DNA of 61,293 nt from Clostridia bacterium (lineage in GTDB: Bacteria > Bacillota > Clostridia > Oscillospirales > Acutalibacteraceae). Within the stretch, counting starts at the first letter, position 1. Each line of letters opens with the position of its first letter. The stretch spans positions 1 through 61,293 of the forward strand of contig JAFSIV010000006.1 in the NCBI GenBank assembly GCA_017439585.1, in the 5' to 3' direction. Position numbers and translations under genes: made by a program. Shown here piece after piece: positions 36,185-44,619 of this stretch. Under the pieces are notes generated by a model. It had not been told where the DNA came from. It ran no database searches and saw only the letters and a program-made list of their open reading frames with translations.

Positions 36185-37422
36185 TGGAATACGGTTTAAT
36201 AGGCGAAAAATTAGGTCATAGCTTTTCTAAAACTGTTCATAATAAACTGGCTGATTATGATTATGAGCTGTTAGAAATTAAACCCGAAAATTTAGAAAGG
36301 TTTATGAAGGATAAAAACTTCAAAGCTATAAATGTTACAATTCCTTATAAACAGACTGTAATTCCTTTTTTGGACGAAATTGATTCTGTTGCCAAGAAAA
36401 TCGGCGCGGTTAATACAGTTGTTAATAAAAATGGAAAGCTTTATGGTTTTAATACCGATTATTTCGGGCTTTTAGGTTTAATTCAATATAATGGGATATC
36501 TCTTAGCGGTAAGAAGGTTTTAATTTTAGGAAGCGGAGGCACTTCTAAAACGACTTTTGCCGTTGCCGAAAGTCTTAATGCTCGCGAAATTTTAATAGTT
36601 TCCAGAAAAGGTGGCAACGGTGCTATAACCTATGAAGAAGCCTATAAAAATCATACCGATGCAGAAATTATTGTTAATACAACCCCTTGCGGAATGTATC
36701 CAAATACTCAGAATATGGCTATTGATATTAATTGCTTTAATAAGCTTAGCGCAGTTATTGATGTTATTTATAATCCAATTAAAACCGCCTTGGTTATAGA
36801 GGCTGAAAAAAGGGGAATTGCCGCAACCGGTGGACTTTATATGCTGATAGCTCAGGCAGTTTTTGCGGCGGAAAAATTTTTGAATTGCGAATTTAAAAAA
36901 GAAATAACCGAAAATATTTTTAAAGAAATACTTAAAGAAAAGCAAAATATTGTTTTAATAGGTATGCCGGCTTGCGGTAAAAGCACGGTAGGAAAAAATT
37001 TGTCCGAAAAGCTAGGCAAAACTTTTGTTGATACTGATGAAGAGATTGTTAAACATTCTATATTGACTATACCGGAAATTTTTAAAAGCTATGGTGAAAA
37101 ACATTTCAGGGATTTAGAAAGCGAAGTTATAAAAGAAATTTCTTCGAAACAAGGTTATATTATTGCAACCGGCGGCGGTGCAATTTTAAGGCAAGAAAAT
37201 GTCGATATGTTAAAACAAAACGGAATGGTTTTTTTCATTGATAGACCGTTAGAGTTTTTAGAGACTACTTCTGACCGACCTTTATCTAGTAATCGCGAGA
37301 TGTTAGAAAAAAGGTATAATGAGCGTTATGATAAATATGTTTCGTCTGCCGATAAAATTATAAAAGCATCAGAAGATTTAGAAGATAATATAAATTTAAT
37401 TAAAGAAGGCTTTTTTGAATGA
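36184..37422 (+). CDS. aroE-aroK: Shikimate dehydrogenase-shikimate kinase fusion (AroE-AroK)
   Basis: One 412-residue chain carries two enzymes. Residues 1 to about 250 are shikimate dehydrogenase: GLIGEKLGHSFSKTVHN, INVTIPYKQ with the catalytic Lys, NTDYFG, and Rossmann LILGSGGTSKT. From about 255 comes shikimate kinase: Walker A GMPACGKST, DTDEEI, HFRDLESE and ATGGGAIL. The fusion is continuous with no stop or frameshift in the linker (KEKQNIVLIGM). It performs consecutive steps, dehydroshikimate to shikimate 3-phosphate. It overlaps aroQ by four bases. Confidence 0.95.
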   Translation: MEYGLIGEKLGHSFSKTVHNKLADYDYELLEIKPENLERFMKDKNFKAINVTIPYKQTVIPFLDEIDSVAKKIGAVNTVVNKNGKLYGFNTDYFGLLGLIQYNGISLSGKKVLILGSGGTSKTTFAVAESLNAREILIVSRKGGNGAITYEEAYKNHTDAEIIVNTTPCGMYPNTQNMAIDINCFNKLSAVIDVIYNPIKTALVIEAEKRGIAATGGLYMLIAQAVFAAEKFLNCEFKKEITENIFKEILKEKQNIVLIGMPACGKSTVGKNLSEKLGKTFVDTDEEIVKHSILTIPEIFKSYGEKHFRDLESEVIKEISSKQGYIIATGGGAILRQENVDMLKQNGMVFFIDRPLEFLETTSDRPLSSNREMLEKRYNERYDKYVSSADKIIKASEDLEDNINLIKEGFFE

Positions 37423-37853
37423 AGATTTTAGTTATTAACGGGCCGAATATAAATTTGTTAGGGCTCAGAGAACCTCAGATTTATGGCAAAGAGGATTATA
37501 ATTTTCTATGTGAAAGTATTACCGATTTTGCTAATAAAAAGGGAATAGAAGTAGAAAATTATCAGTCTAATCACGAGGGCGATTTGGTAGATGCTATTCA
37601 AAACGCATATAATAAATTTGACGGTATCGTTATAAACCCAGCGGCATACACCCATACAAGCGTTGCAATTTTAGATGCGGTTAAAGCGGTTGGAATTCCA
37701 ACTGTTGAAGTTCATATTTCTGATGTTTCAAAAAGAGAGGATTTCAGGCAGGTAAGCTTTATCCGTTTGGCCTGTGTTAAAACTATTTCAGGGCATGGGA
37801 TTAAAGGATATTTAGAAGCGATTGATTATTTGATAGAGAATTACGGTAAATAA
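37419..37853 (+). CDS. aroQ: 3-Dehydroquinate dehydratase, type II
   Basis: This 144-residue enzyme has the standard type II length and motifs: INGPNINLLGLREPQIYG with the catalytic Tyr, QSNHEGDLVDAI, INPAAYTHTS and VEVHISDVSKRE. It dehydrates dehydroquinate to dehydroshikimate. It is coupled to the aroE-aroK fusion by an ATGA overlap. Confidence 0.97.
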   Translation: MKILVINGPNINLLGLREPQIYGKEDYNFLCESITDFANKKGIEVENYQSNHEGDLVDAIQNAYNKFDGIVINPAAYTHTSVAILDAVKAVGIPTVEVHISDVSKREDFRQVSFIRLACVKTISGHGIKGYLEAIDYLIENYGK

Positions 37854-37856
37854 AAA

Positions 37857-39065
37857 ATGACAATAAAAATTGATAAAAGTTTAGCTTCGGGTAAGGTTAA
37901 AGCGCCACCTTCAAAAAGTATGGCGCACAGATACTTGATTTGCGGAGCATTATCCGAAAACAGTGAAATTAAAGGTGTATCTGATTCTAAGGATATGCTG
38001 GCTACTCTCGGCTGCTTAAATGCCTTGGGGGCTAAGGTTGAAAAAGATGGTAACAGGATTAAAATCGGTGGTATCGATTTTAATAAAAAGTTAAATCATC
38101 CTGTATTAAATTGTTACGAAAGCGGTTCTACTTTAAGGTTTTTGATACCGATTTGCTTGCTTTTTGGACAGGAAATTACCCTTTGCGGTTCAAAAAGACT
38201 TTTTGAGCGTTCTCTTTTGGTTTACGAGCAGATTTGTGCTTCGCAAAATATCAAATTTAAAAAAGGCGCGGATTTTGTTACCGTAAACGGTAGGCTTTCC
38301 GCGGGTACATATACCGTTAGAGGCGATATTTCGAGTCAGTTTATAAGCGGGCTTATGTTTGCTTTATCTTTGCTTTATGATGACAGTGAAATTATAATCA
38401 CCGATAAATTAGAAAGTGCCTCTTATTTATCTCTAACCATTAAGGCTCTTGCTAAATTCGGTGTTAGGGTTAGAAGAATAGACGAGAGAACATTATATAT
38501 AAAGGGAAATCAAAATTATAAAAATAGCGTTTTATCTGTTGAGGGAGACTATTCAAATGCCGCCTTTTTAGATGCATTTAATCTCTTTTCAGGAAGTGTT
38601 GCCGTTAGCGGTCTATCAAATAACACCGCTCAGGGAGACAGCGTTTATAAAGAGATTTTTCCATTGCTTCAAAGCGGAAGACCAACGGTTGATTTAACCG
38701 ACTGTCCTGATTTGGCGCCGATTCTTATGGCTATCGCTGCCGCAAAAAACGGCGCGGTTTTTACAGGAACTTCAAGACTTAGGATTAAAGAAAGCGACCG
38801 AGGCTTAGCTATGAAAGAGGAGTTAAGTAAATTCGGAATTTCTTGCATAGTTGAAGAAAACAGAATAATAGTTAAAAAAGGTCGCTTGCATACTCCAAAA
38901 TCTGTTTTAAACGGACATAACGATCATCGCATAGTTATGGCTTTGAGTGTGCTTTTAAGCCTTACAGGTGGCGAAATTTCAGGTGCCGAAGCGGTTGCAA
39001 AAAGCTTCCCTGAATTTTTTGAAAAAATTATTAAATTAGGTATTAAGGTGAATATTGTAAAATGA
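37857..39065 (+). CDS. aroA: 5-Enolpyruvylshikimate-3-phosphate synthase
   Basis: The synthase has 402 residues: APPSKSMAHRYLI at the N-terminus, YESGSTLRFLIPI for PEP binding, and RIKESDRG plus NGHNDHRIVMAL at the C-terminal half. It condenses shikimate 3-phosphate with PEP. NESGST is the common form of the first PEP motif; here it is YESGST. It overlaps the DAHP synthase gene by four bases. Confidence 0.96.
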   Translation: MTIKIDKSLASGKVKAPPSKSMAHRYLICGALSENSEIKGVSDSKDMLATLGCLNALGAKVEKDGNRIKIGGIDFNKKLNHPVLNCYESGSTLRFLIPICLLFGQEITLCGSKRLFERSLLVYEQICASQNIKFKKGADFVTVNGRLSAGTYTVRGDISSQFISGLMFALSLLYDDSEIIITDKLESASYLSLTIKALAKFGVRVRRIDERTLYIKGNQNYKNSVLSVEGDYSNAAFLDAFNLFSGSVAVSGLSNNTAQGDSVYKEIFPLLQSGRPTVDLTDCPDLAPILMAIAAAKNGAVFTGTSRLRIKESDRGLAMKEELSKFGISCIVEENRIIVKKGRLHTPKSVLNGHNDHRIVMALSVLLSLTGGEISGAEAVAKSFPEFFEKIIKLGIKVNIVK

Positions 39066-40093
39066 GTATGAATTTTTTAAGAAAACTTCAAATTCCAAAG
39101 GAAATTAAAGAATTATATCCTTTAACAGATGAGATGAAAACCGTTCGCGAGCAAAGAGCTAACGAATTAAACGATATTTTTACCGGAAAAAGCAATAAAT
39201 TGGCTCTTATTATTGGTCCTTGCTCTGCAGATAACAGGGAAGCAGTTTTAGATTATATATCTCGTTTAAAACAACTTGAAGCCGAGGTTAAGGATAAAAT
39301 TTTTATAGTACCTAGAATTTACACTAATAAACCTCGAACAACAGGTGACGGCTATAAAGGTATGCTTCATCAGCCTAACCCCGAGGATACACCCGATATG
39401 CTTAAAGGCATTATTGCTATTAGAGACCTGCATTTAAGCGCTTTGAGAGATTATGGATACACTTGTGCTGACGAAATGCTTTACCCTGAAAACTACCGCT
39501 ATTTATCAGATTTACTAGCTTATGTTGCGATTGGTGCTCGTTCGGTTGAAAATCAGCAACACCGTTTAACCGCAAGCGGAATTGAAGCTCCTGTTGGAAT
39601 GAAGAACCCAACTAGTGGCGACCTTTCGATTATGATGAATTCAATTACCGCTGCTCAGCATAAGCATACTTTTATTTATCGCGGTTGGGAAGTTGTGAGT
39701 GACGGAAATCCATTGGCTCACGCGATTTTAAGAGGCAGTATTGATTATGCGGGTAAATATGTTTCTAATTATCATTATGAAGACCTTGTTAAGCTTTATA
39801 ATTTATATGGTGAAACTAATCTTTTAAATCCGTCGGTTATAATTGATACTAACCACGCAAATTCAGGCAAACAGTATCTCGAGCAGATAAGAATTGCAAC
39901 TGATGTTATTCATAGCTGCAATCATAATGATGATATTAAGAAAATGGTTAAGGGGCTTATGATTGAAAGCTATATTGAAGACGGCGCACAAAAAATCGGT
40001 GAGCATATTTATGGCAAATCTATTACCGACCCTTGTTTAGGTTGGGAAAAAACCCGTGATTTAGTTCTAAAAATTGCTGATTTGAGAAAATAA
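39062..40093 (+). CDS. aroF: 3-Deoxy-7-phosphoheptulonate (DAHP) synthase, class I AroFGH type
   Basis: The synthase has 343 residues, with IIGPCSADNREAVLDY, KPRTTGDGYKG, GARSVENQQHR and the metal-binding DTNHANSGK blocks of the E. coli-type enzymes. It starts the shikimate pathway from PEP and erythrose 4-phosphate yet is last in the operon. There is no fused chorismate mutase or ACT domain, so feedback, if any, uses the AroFGH N-terminal site. A second ATG lies two codons downstream. A strong terminator closes the operon. Confidence 0.94.
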   Translation: MSMNFLRKLQIPKEIKELYPLTDEMKTVREQRANELNDIFTGKSNKLALIIGPCSADNREAVLDYISRLKQLEAEVKDKIFIVPRIYTNKPRTTGDGYKGMLHQPNPEDTPDMLKGIIAIRDLHLSALRDYGYTCADEMLYPENYRYLSDLLAYVAIGARSVENQQHRLTASGIEAPVGMKNPTSGDLSIMMNSITAAQHKHTFIYRGWEVVSDGNPLAHAILRGSIDYAGKYVSNYHYEDLVKLYNLYGETNLLNPSVIIDTNHANSGKQYLEQIRIATDVIHSCNHNDDIKKMVKGLMIESYIEDGAQKIGEHIYGKSITDPCLGWEKTRDLVLKIADLRK

Positions 40094-40097
40094 AATT

Positions 40098-40132
40098 AAA
40101 GCTACTGTCTTTTAATTGACAGTAGCTTTTTT
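40098..40132 (+). terminator. Terminator of the aromatic operon
   Basis: A 12-bp perfect stem AAAGCTACTGTC/GACAGTAGCTTT with an 8-base loop and a T run. The stop codon of the convergent reverse-strand gene lies within the loop, so the hairpin may also end that gene. Confidence 0.9.
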
Positions 40133-40480
40133 AATATCGTTATCGTGAATTATGGTTATGAATTTTATGTTATTAGTTGGTATCATAACCGTGCAACAGC
40201 CTTGATATTGCTTAATTATTATATAATCCATACCAACATCAAGCAAAATTCCGATTTTACTATCATTAAAACCTGAACTTAAAATTTCAACCTTTAAAAG
40301 CTTGCCTATAACGGTTTGCAAATAGTTTTGCGAAAGCATTAAATTTTCCATAGGCTTTTGAGTTTTCATTGTTCTAGGTTTTGGGTTTGATAGAGAAAGA
40401 TTGTTTAAATAATCTTCGTAATATTTCAAATCTTCGTCTCTAACAATAGGTTTTGTAGATAACTCGTTCAAGCGTATCAC
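40112..40480 (-). CDS. Hypothetical protein with a small beta-barrel-like C-terminal half
   Basis: The protein has 122 residues. The N-terminal 55 are polar and helical with Ser/Pro/Lys; the C-terminal half alternates short strands (IGKLLKVEILS, IGILLDVGMDYIIIKQYQ, VMIPTNNIKFITII), which resembles Lsm-like or spore-coat-associated barrels in Clostridia. I cannot name a family. It sits next to rsmA on the same strand, 41 bases downstream in the transcription direction reversed order, and may be a sporulation protein; that is inference. Confidence 0.6.
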   Translation of the reverse strand: MIRLNELSTKPIVRDEDLKYYEDYLNNLSLSNPKPRTMKTQKPMENLMLSQNYLQTVIGKLLKVEILSSGFNDSKIGILLDVGMDYIIIKQYQGCCTVMIPTNNIKFITIIHDNDIKKATVN

Positions 40481-40521
40481 CTCATTAACATTATATGTAA
40501 ATAATGAGGGTTGGTGTTTGC

Positions 40522-41367
40522 TTATATTATTTCGGAGAGATTTGCAAGCTGCTCTAATGTTAGTTGTTCACCGCGAACAGTTTCACTTAAACCGATTTCG
40601 GTTAAGGCATATTTAAGAGTTTGCTTATCTATATTTAATGTGTTAGAAACAGTATTAACCAAGGTTTTTCGTCTTTGAGCAAAGCAAGCCTTAGTTAATT
40701 TAAAGAATTTTTCCTCATTTTTAACCTTTATAGGAGGATTTTCTAAAATATCAAGCTTTATAACCGCCGAATCAACATTAGGTGCGGGCATGAAAGAGGT
40801 TCTATCAACATAAAAAAGGATTTCTTTTTTAGCATAATAGCTTACAGCAACCGTTACTGCACCCGCATCGCGACTTCCAACCTCGGCGCATAATCGCTCG
40901 GCAGCCTCTTTTTGAACCATAACGGTAATACTGGAAATTGGAAGTTTAGTTTCAAGCAGACTCATAACAATGGGAGAGGTTACATAATATGGGAGATTTG
41001 CGCAAACACAAACCTTTTCGCAATCGAAAAAATGCTCGGCTATTATACTTTTAAGGTCCAGCTTTAAAGCATCGCCGTAAATTATTTCAACATTATCGCA
41101 ATCTGCTAAGGTTATTGGAAGTATTTTTTTAAGCCGTTCATCTAATTCAATAGCAACAACCCTTTTAGCTGTTTTTGATAATTCCTTGGTTAAAACACCA
41201 ATTCCGGGACCTATTTCTATAACACCGCAGGTTTTATCACAAGAAGCCTCTGCCATTGCAGGACAAACAGAGCTATCAATCAAAAAGTTTTGACCTAAGC
41301 TTTTTTTGAAAGAAAAACCGGCTTTTTTGAGCAAAGAATTTATAGTATTAATATCAGAAAGATTCAT
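40522..41367 (-). CDS. rsmA: 16S rRNA (adenine-1518/1519) dimethyltransferase RsmA
   Basis: The methyltransferase has 281 residues: KKSLGQNFLID at the N-terminus, SAM motif VIEIGPGIGVLTKELS, VAIELDERL, and the catalytic NLPYYVTSPI. The C-terminal helical domain ends with the rRNA-binding Lys/Arg-rich FAQRRKTLVN. It dimethylates two adenines at the 3' end of 16S rRNA late in small-subunit assembly. It starts at an ATG behind AAGGAG and has its own promoter. Confidence 0.96.
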   Translation of the reverse strand: MNLSDINTINSLLKKAGFSFKKSLGQNFLIDSSVCPAMAEASCDKTCGVIEIGPGIGVLTKELSKTAKRVVAIELDERLKKILPITLADCDNVEIIYGDALKLDLKSIIAEHFFDCEKVCVCANLPYYVTSPIVMSLLETKLPISSITVMVQKEAAERLCAEVGSRDAGAVTVAVSYYAKKEILFYVDRTSFMPAPNVDSAVIKLDILENPPIKVKNEEKFFKLTKACFAQRRKTLVNTVSNTLNIDKQTLKYALTEIGLSETVRGEQLTLEQLANLSEII

Positions 41368-41397
41368 AAATTTCTCCTTAAAAATTATAACAAAATA

Positions 41398-41426
41398 ATT
41401 ATACTATAATAAATTTTCGGTTGCAA
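41398..41426 (-). promoter_or_regulatory. Promoter of rsmA
   Basis: On the reverse strand TTGCAA (41426-41421) and TATAAT (41403-41398) with 17 bases between. Confidence 0.75.
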
Positions 41427-41437
41427 CAAAATTTTAG

Positions 41438-41466
41438 ATGACAAATGGCAAAAAGTGTGTTATTAT
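41438..41466 (+). promoter_or_regulatory. Promoter of the 249-residue hypothetical gene
   Basis: ATGACA at 41438-41443 and TATTAT at 41461-41466, 17-base spacer. It is divergent from and overlaps little with the rsmA promoter. Confidence 0.6.
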
Positions 41467-41501
41467 ATAAAAAGTATATTAATTTATGGATGTGAATTTA
41501 A

Positions 41502-42251
41502 TTGGATAACAGATATATTGAGAATGTTATTAAAGAGATTAAACCTTTATTAGATGAGCAAGGCTTCAAGGCAAAAGAAGAAAATATTTTTGAAAATGAT
41601 GCTAAGCTAATTAAGGTTGATTATGACGAAGCTCGTCAAATGTTTCTGCTTTTATCGTCCGAAAAAGAGGAGGGTAAAGAGCAAGAATATAAAGAGCTAT
41701 CCGCTTGGCTTTTTGATGATAGTCAAAATGCGAAGGATGCTGAGGCAGTAGGTATTGATTTCGCTGATACTTTAAGAAAAGAGCTTGGCATTAAGGTTAA
41801 AAGCGTAGCTAGAACTGCCGAAATAGAGCTTCCAACCGCTAATAAAGTGGGCGGTACAGATGTTATGAGCTTAACCAAAAAAATGCTCGATATTTTCCCG
41901 CCTTTAAAAGCTGAATATAAAAATCACATGGCAACCTATGGCAATTTCCTTTATCTTGAATTTTATGGAGAGTTTGTTGTTAAAGATTTAAAGAAAATGT
42001 TTAAAGACGGAACTCAAAATCAAATTTCAAAGCTTTACAAGGTTTTAAAAGAGGTTTATATTAAGGGAGATAAGGAATCTATAAATTTGGTTGTTGCAAT
42101 TCTTGCGGCAGCGGCTTATGAGGATAATTATATAACCGAAAGAATTAAGGATATGTTTAAAGAAGATAAGCATTTCAAAGATTCTTTTGAAAACTTCCTG
42201 CCTGTTCTTTCAAAAAACAAAAAATTAAAAGCTTTATTGATTAAAGAATAA
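41502..42251 (+). CDS. Hypothetical cytosolic protein, 249 residues
   Basis: A TTG start with a weak GGATG site begins a soluble, charged, mostly helical protein. Residues 1-100 look like an alpha/beta domain (LIKVDYDEARQMFLLLSSEK); a Thr/Gly linker near 112-120 leads to an all-helical C-terminal half with repeated Lys-rich helices. No motif or membrane segment is evident, and I do not recognise the family. It has its own promoter and a perfect palindromic terminator, so it is a monocistronic gene of unknown role. Confidence 0.7.
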   Translation: MDNRYIENVIKEIKPLLDEQGFKAKEENIFENDAKLIKVDYDEARQMFLLLSSEKEEGKEQEYKELSAWLFDDSQNAKDAEAVGIDFADTLRKELGIKVKSVARTAEIELPTANKVGGTDVMSLTKKMLDIFPPLKAEYKNHMATYGNFLYLEFYGEFVVKDLKKMFKDGTQNQISKLYKVLKEVYIKGDKESINLVVAILAAAAYEDNYITERIKDMFKEDKHFKDSFENFLPVLSKNKKLKALLIKE

Positions 42252-42256
42252 AATTT

Positions 42257-42285
42257 AACGCACTGCAAATTTGCAGTGCGTTTTT
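42257..42285 (+). terminator. Palindromic terminator
   Basis: A 26-base perfect palindrome centred at 42269/42270 (arm AACGCACTGCAAA) followed by TTTT; on the reverse strand it could also serve the convergent aminotransferase operon. Confidence 0.85.
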
Positions 42286-42291
42286 AATAGT

Positions 42292-43467
42292 TTATTTTTT
42301 AACTTCATTAACAAATTCGCCAATGCGCTTTAATGCTTCGTTTATATGCTCGGTTGAATAACAATAGGAGGCTCTTATATAGCCCTCTCCGCTTTCTCCA
42401 AAAGCAGTACCCGGAACAACTGCAACCTTTTTAGCATATAAAAGCTTTTCGCAAAATTCTTCGCTGGTCATACCTGTGCTTTTAATAGACGGAAAAGCAT
42501 AAAAAGCACCCTTAGGCTCGCGGCAATCAAGACCTATTTTATTAAAGCCTTTAACGATAAGTCTGCGGCGCATATTGTATTCTTTAAGCATAATCGCAAC
42601 TTCATCATCGCAATTCTTTAAAGCCTCAATAGCGGCGTGTTGCGAGGTTGTTGGAGCGCACATTATAGCATACTGATGAATTTTTAAGATATGGCTCATA
42701 ATTTCTTTCGGTCCGCAAGCATAACCTAAACGCCAACCGGTCATAGAAAATGCCTTTGAGAAACCGTTAACGGTTATAGTTCGTTCGCGCATACCCTCAA
42801 CCGAAGCTACTGCGGTATGCGGTTTGCCCGAAAAAGTAAGCTCTGAATAAATTTCATCAGATAAAACTAAAATATTTGTTCCCTCTAAAACTTTGGATAG
42901 CTCTAAAATGTCGTTATATTCCATTATAGCGCCGGTTGGATTGCAAGGGTAGGGAAGAATTAAGATTTTAGTGCGGTCGGTTATAGCGGCTTTGAGCTCA
43001 TTAGCTGTTACCTTAAAATCATTTTCTGCTTTGGTGTTTATAATAACCGGCTTTCCGCCTGCAAGCCTTGTCATAGGCTCATAGCAAACATAGCTGGGCT
43101 GAGGAATAATAACCTCGTCTCCCTCAGATACAACAGCTCTTATTGCGGCATCAATAGCCTCGCTTCCGCCAACTGTTATTAAAATCTCGTCAATAGGAGA
43201 ATATGTAACTGAAAATTTACGCTCTAAATATCTGGAAACTTCATTAAGCAAAGGTGCTAAACCAACATTAGAGGTATATTTTGTTTTGCCTCGTTCTAAG
43301 GATTCGATACCTGCTTTTCTAATCTGCCATGGAGTTTGAAAATCAGGCTCACCAACACCGAGAGAAATAACCCCCTCCATAGTGTTAGCAATATCAAAGA
43401 ATTTTCTGATACCTGAGGGCTTTATATCGGTAACGGTTTTGTTTAAAACCTTACTGTAATCTATCAT
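42292..43467 (-). CDS. Class I/II aminotransferase (PatA/AspC-like)
   Basis: This 391-residue PLP enzyme has SLGVGEPDFQTPW at the N-terminus, PYPCNPTGA, SDEIYSEL and the PLP lysine in NGFSKAFSMTGWRLGY. The YPCNPTG and GEPDF motifs place it in the large clostridial aspartate/N-acetyl-diaminopimelate group; the exact keto-acid partner is unclear. It overlaps the upstream Lrp-family regulator by four bases, so the regulator probably senses an amino acid related to this enzyme. It is last in a reverse-strand operon with coaX. Confidence 0.9.
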   Translation of the reverse strand: MIDYSKVLNKTVTDIKPSGIRKFFDIANTMEGVISLGVGEPDFQTPWQIRKAGIESLERGKTKYTSNVGLAPLLNEVSRYLERKFSVTYSPIDEILITVGGSEAIDAAIRAVVSEGDEVIIPQPSYVCYEPMTRLAGGKPVIINTKAENDFKVTANELKAAITDRTKILILPYPCNPTGAIMEYNDILELSKVLEGTNILVLSDEIYSELTFSGKPHTAVASVEGMRERTITVNGFSKAFSMTGWRLGYACGPKEIMSHILKIHQYAIMCAPTTSQHAAIEALKNCDDEVAIMLKEYNMRRRLIVKGFNKIGLDCREPKGAFYAFPSIKSTGMTSEEFCEKLLYAKKVAVVPGTAFGESGEGYIRASYCYSTEHINEALKRIGEFVNEVKK

Positions 43468-43946
43468 ATAAAGAGTTGCCCCCTGTCATCCTCGTTACCG
43501 TTAATAAGGTCAACATCCATTTCCTTATATCTTCTCATAACAAAATGTGTGGTGGTTGAGGTTACGGAATCAATAGTTGCTAACTCTTTTGCAACAAACC
43601 AAGCAATATCCTGCAAGGTCTTGCCCTTAACAACAACATTAAGGTCATAAACTCCTGACATTAAGTATACCGATTCAACCTCTCGGTATGCCATAATCTT
43701 TTTAGCAACCTCTTCAAAACCGAGACCTGCTTTTGGAACAACATTAAGCTCTATAATTGCCGAAACATACGCATCTTCAAGCTTATCCCAGTCAACAATA
43801 GCTTTGAAGCCGCGCAAAAGACCGTCCTTTTCTAGCTCGGCTATTGCAGCTTCAACCTCGGCTTCGGTTATATCGAGCATAGTTGCAATTTCCTCAGCAG
43901 AAGACCTTGCGTTTCTGGATAAAAGCTTTAAGATTTCGTATTTCAT
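43464..43946 (-). CDS. Lrp/AsnC-family transcriptional regulator
   Basis: The regulator has 160 residues: an N-terminal winged helix-turn-helix (about 1-55, ILKLLSRNARSSAEEIATML, EVEAAIAELEKDG) and a C-terminal RAM amino-acid-binding domain (about 70-145, YVSAIIELNV, VESVYLMSGVYDLNVVVKG). It starts behind AAGGAG. Coupling to an aminotransferase is frequent in this family and suggests local control. Confidence 0.93.
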   Translation of the reverse strand: MKYEILKLLSRNARSSAEEIATMLDITEAEVEAAIAELEKDGLLRGFKAIVDWDKLEDAYVSAIIELNVVPKAGLGFEEVAKKIMAYREVESVYLMSGVYDLNVVVKGKTLQDIAWFVAKELATIDSVTSTTTHFVMRRYKEMDVDLINGNEDDRGQLFI

Positions 43947-43957
43947 AATAATTCTCC

Positions 43958-44548
43958 TTAAATTTCTTCTTTTTTAAATAAATTAATAAGTCTAACAATT
44001 ACAGGACTTAAAACTACATTTGTTCCTAATTCGAATAGGAAATTAGCACCAACTAAACCTAAAAATACATAGGCTATTGTACTTGAAAAACCTTCTGCTA
44101 TACCCCAGTTTGAAACCTCGTCTAAGAAAAATACCGAGCAACCGAGTAAAAATACACCGGTATTAACAATAGGGCAAATAATAGCAGATGCAATAACTGC
44201 AACATAGCGGTTAAACTTTTTAAGCGAGTTATACACAAGACCTGCAACCAAACCGCAAGCAGTACCTTTAACAAGAACTGTTAAAATTGTTCCAAAAACA
44301 TCAATAGCCCAAAACGGCGCAGCGTCTCCGCTTATAAGCACAACAACACCAAACACAAATCCTAACCAACTGCTTATTGCAGTAGAGCAGGTTGCGGCTC
44401 CGAGAACGATTGGTAAAAGCACAAGCGATACGGAAAACGGACCGAATTTAATAAATGCTCCCATAAATTGCAAAATGATTACGAGCGCTGTAAGTATAGC
44501 GCCTAAAACCAAGTTTTGCGTTTGTTTTCTTCTTTTTTCGTTTGACAT
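43958..44548 (-). CDS. ECF transporter S component, possibly for pantothenate
   Basis: I start at the ATG seven bases after GGAGGT, giving 196 residues. Six membrane segments, a cytoplasmic N-terminus with basic residues, the early LGAILTALVIILQFMG helix and the GDAAPFWAIDVFGT loop are typical S components, which bind a vitamin and dock to the shared EcfAAT module (not in this window). It lies 72 bases after coaX, pantothenate kinase, on the same strand, so pantothenate is the best guess for its cargo. That is inferred from context only. Confidence 0.82.
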   Translation of the reverse strand: MSNEKRRKQTQNLVLGAILTALVIILQFMGAFIKFGPFSVSLVLLPIVLGAATCSTAISSWLGFVFGVVVLISGDAAPFWAIDVFGTILTVLVKGTACGLVAGLVYNSLKKFNRYVAVIASAIICPIVNTGVFLLGCSVFFLDEVSNWGIAEGFSSTIAYVFLGLVGANFLFELGTNVVLSPVIVRLINLFKKEEI

Positions 44549-44619
44549 AAAATTACCTCCGATACTGTCCAAAAAGGTACAGTTCATAATATTTGTAATC
44601 CGATTAAATCGGTAATTAC

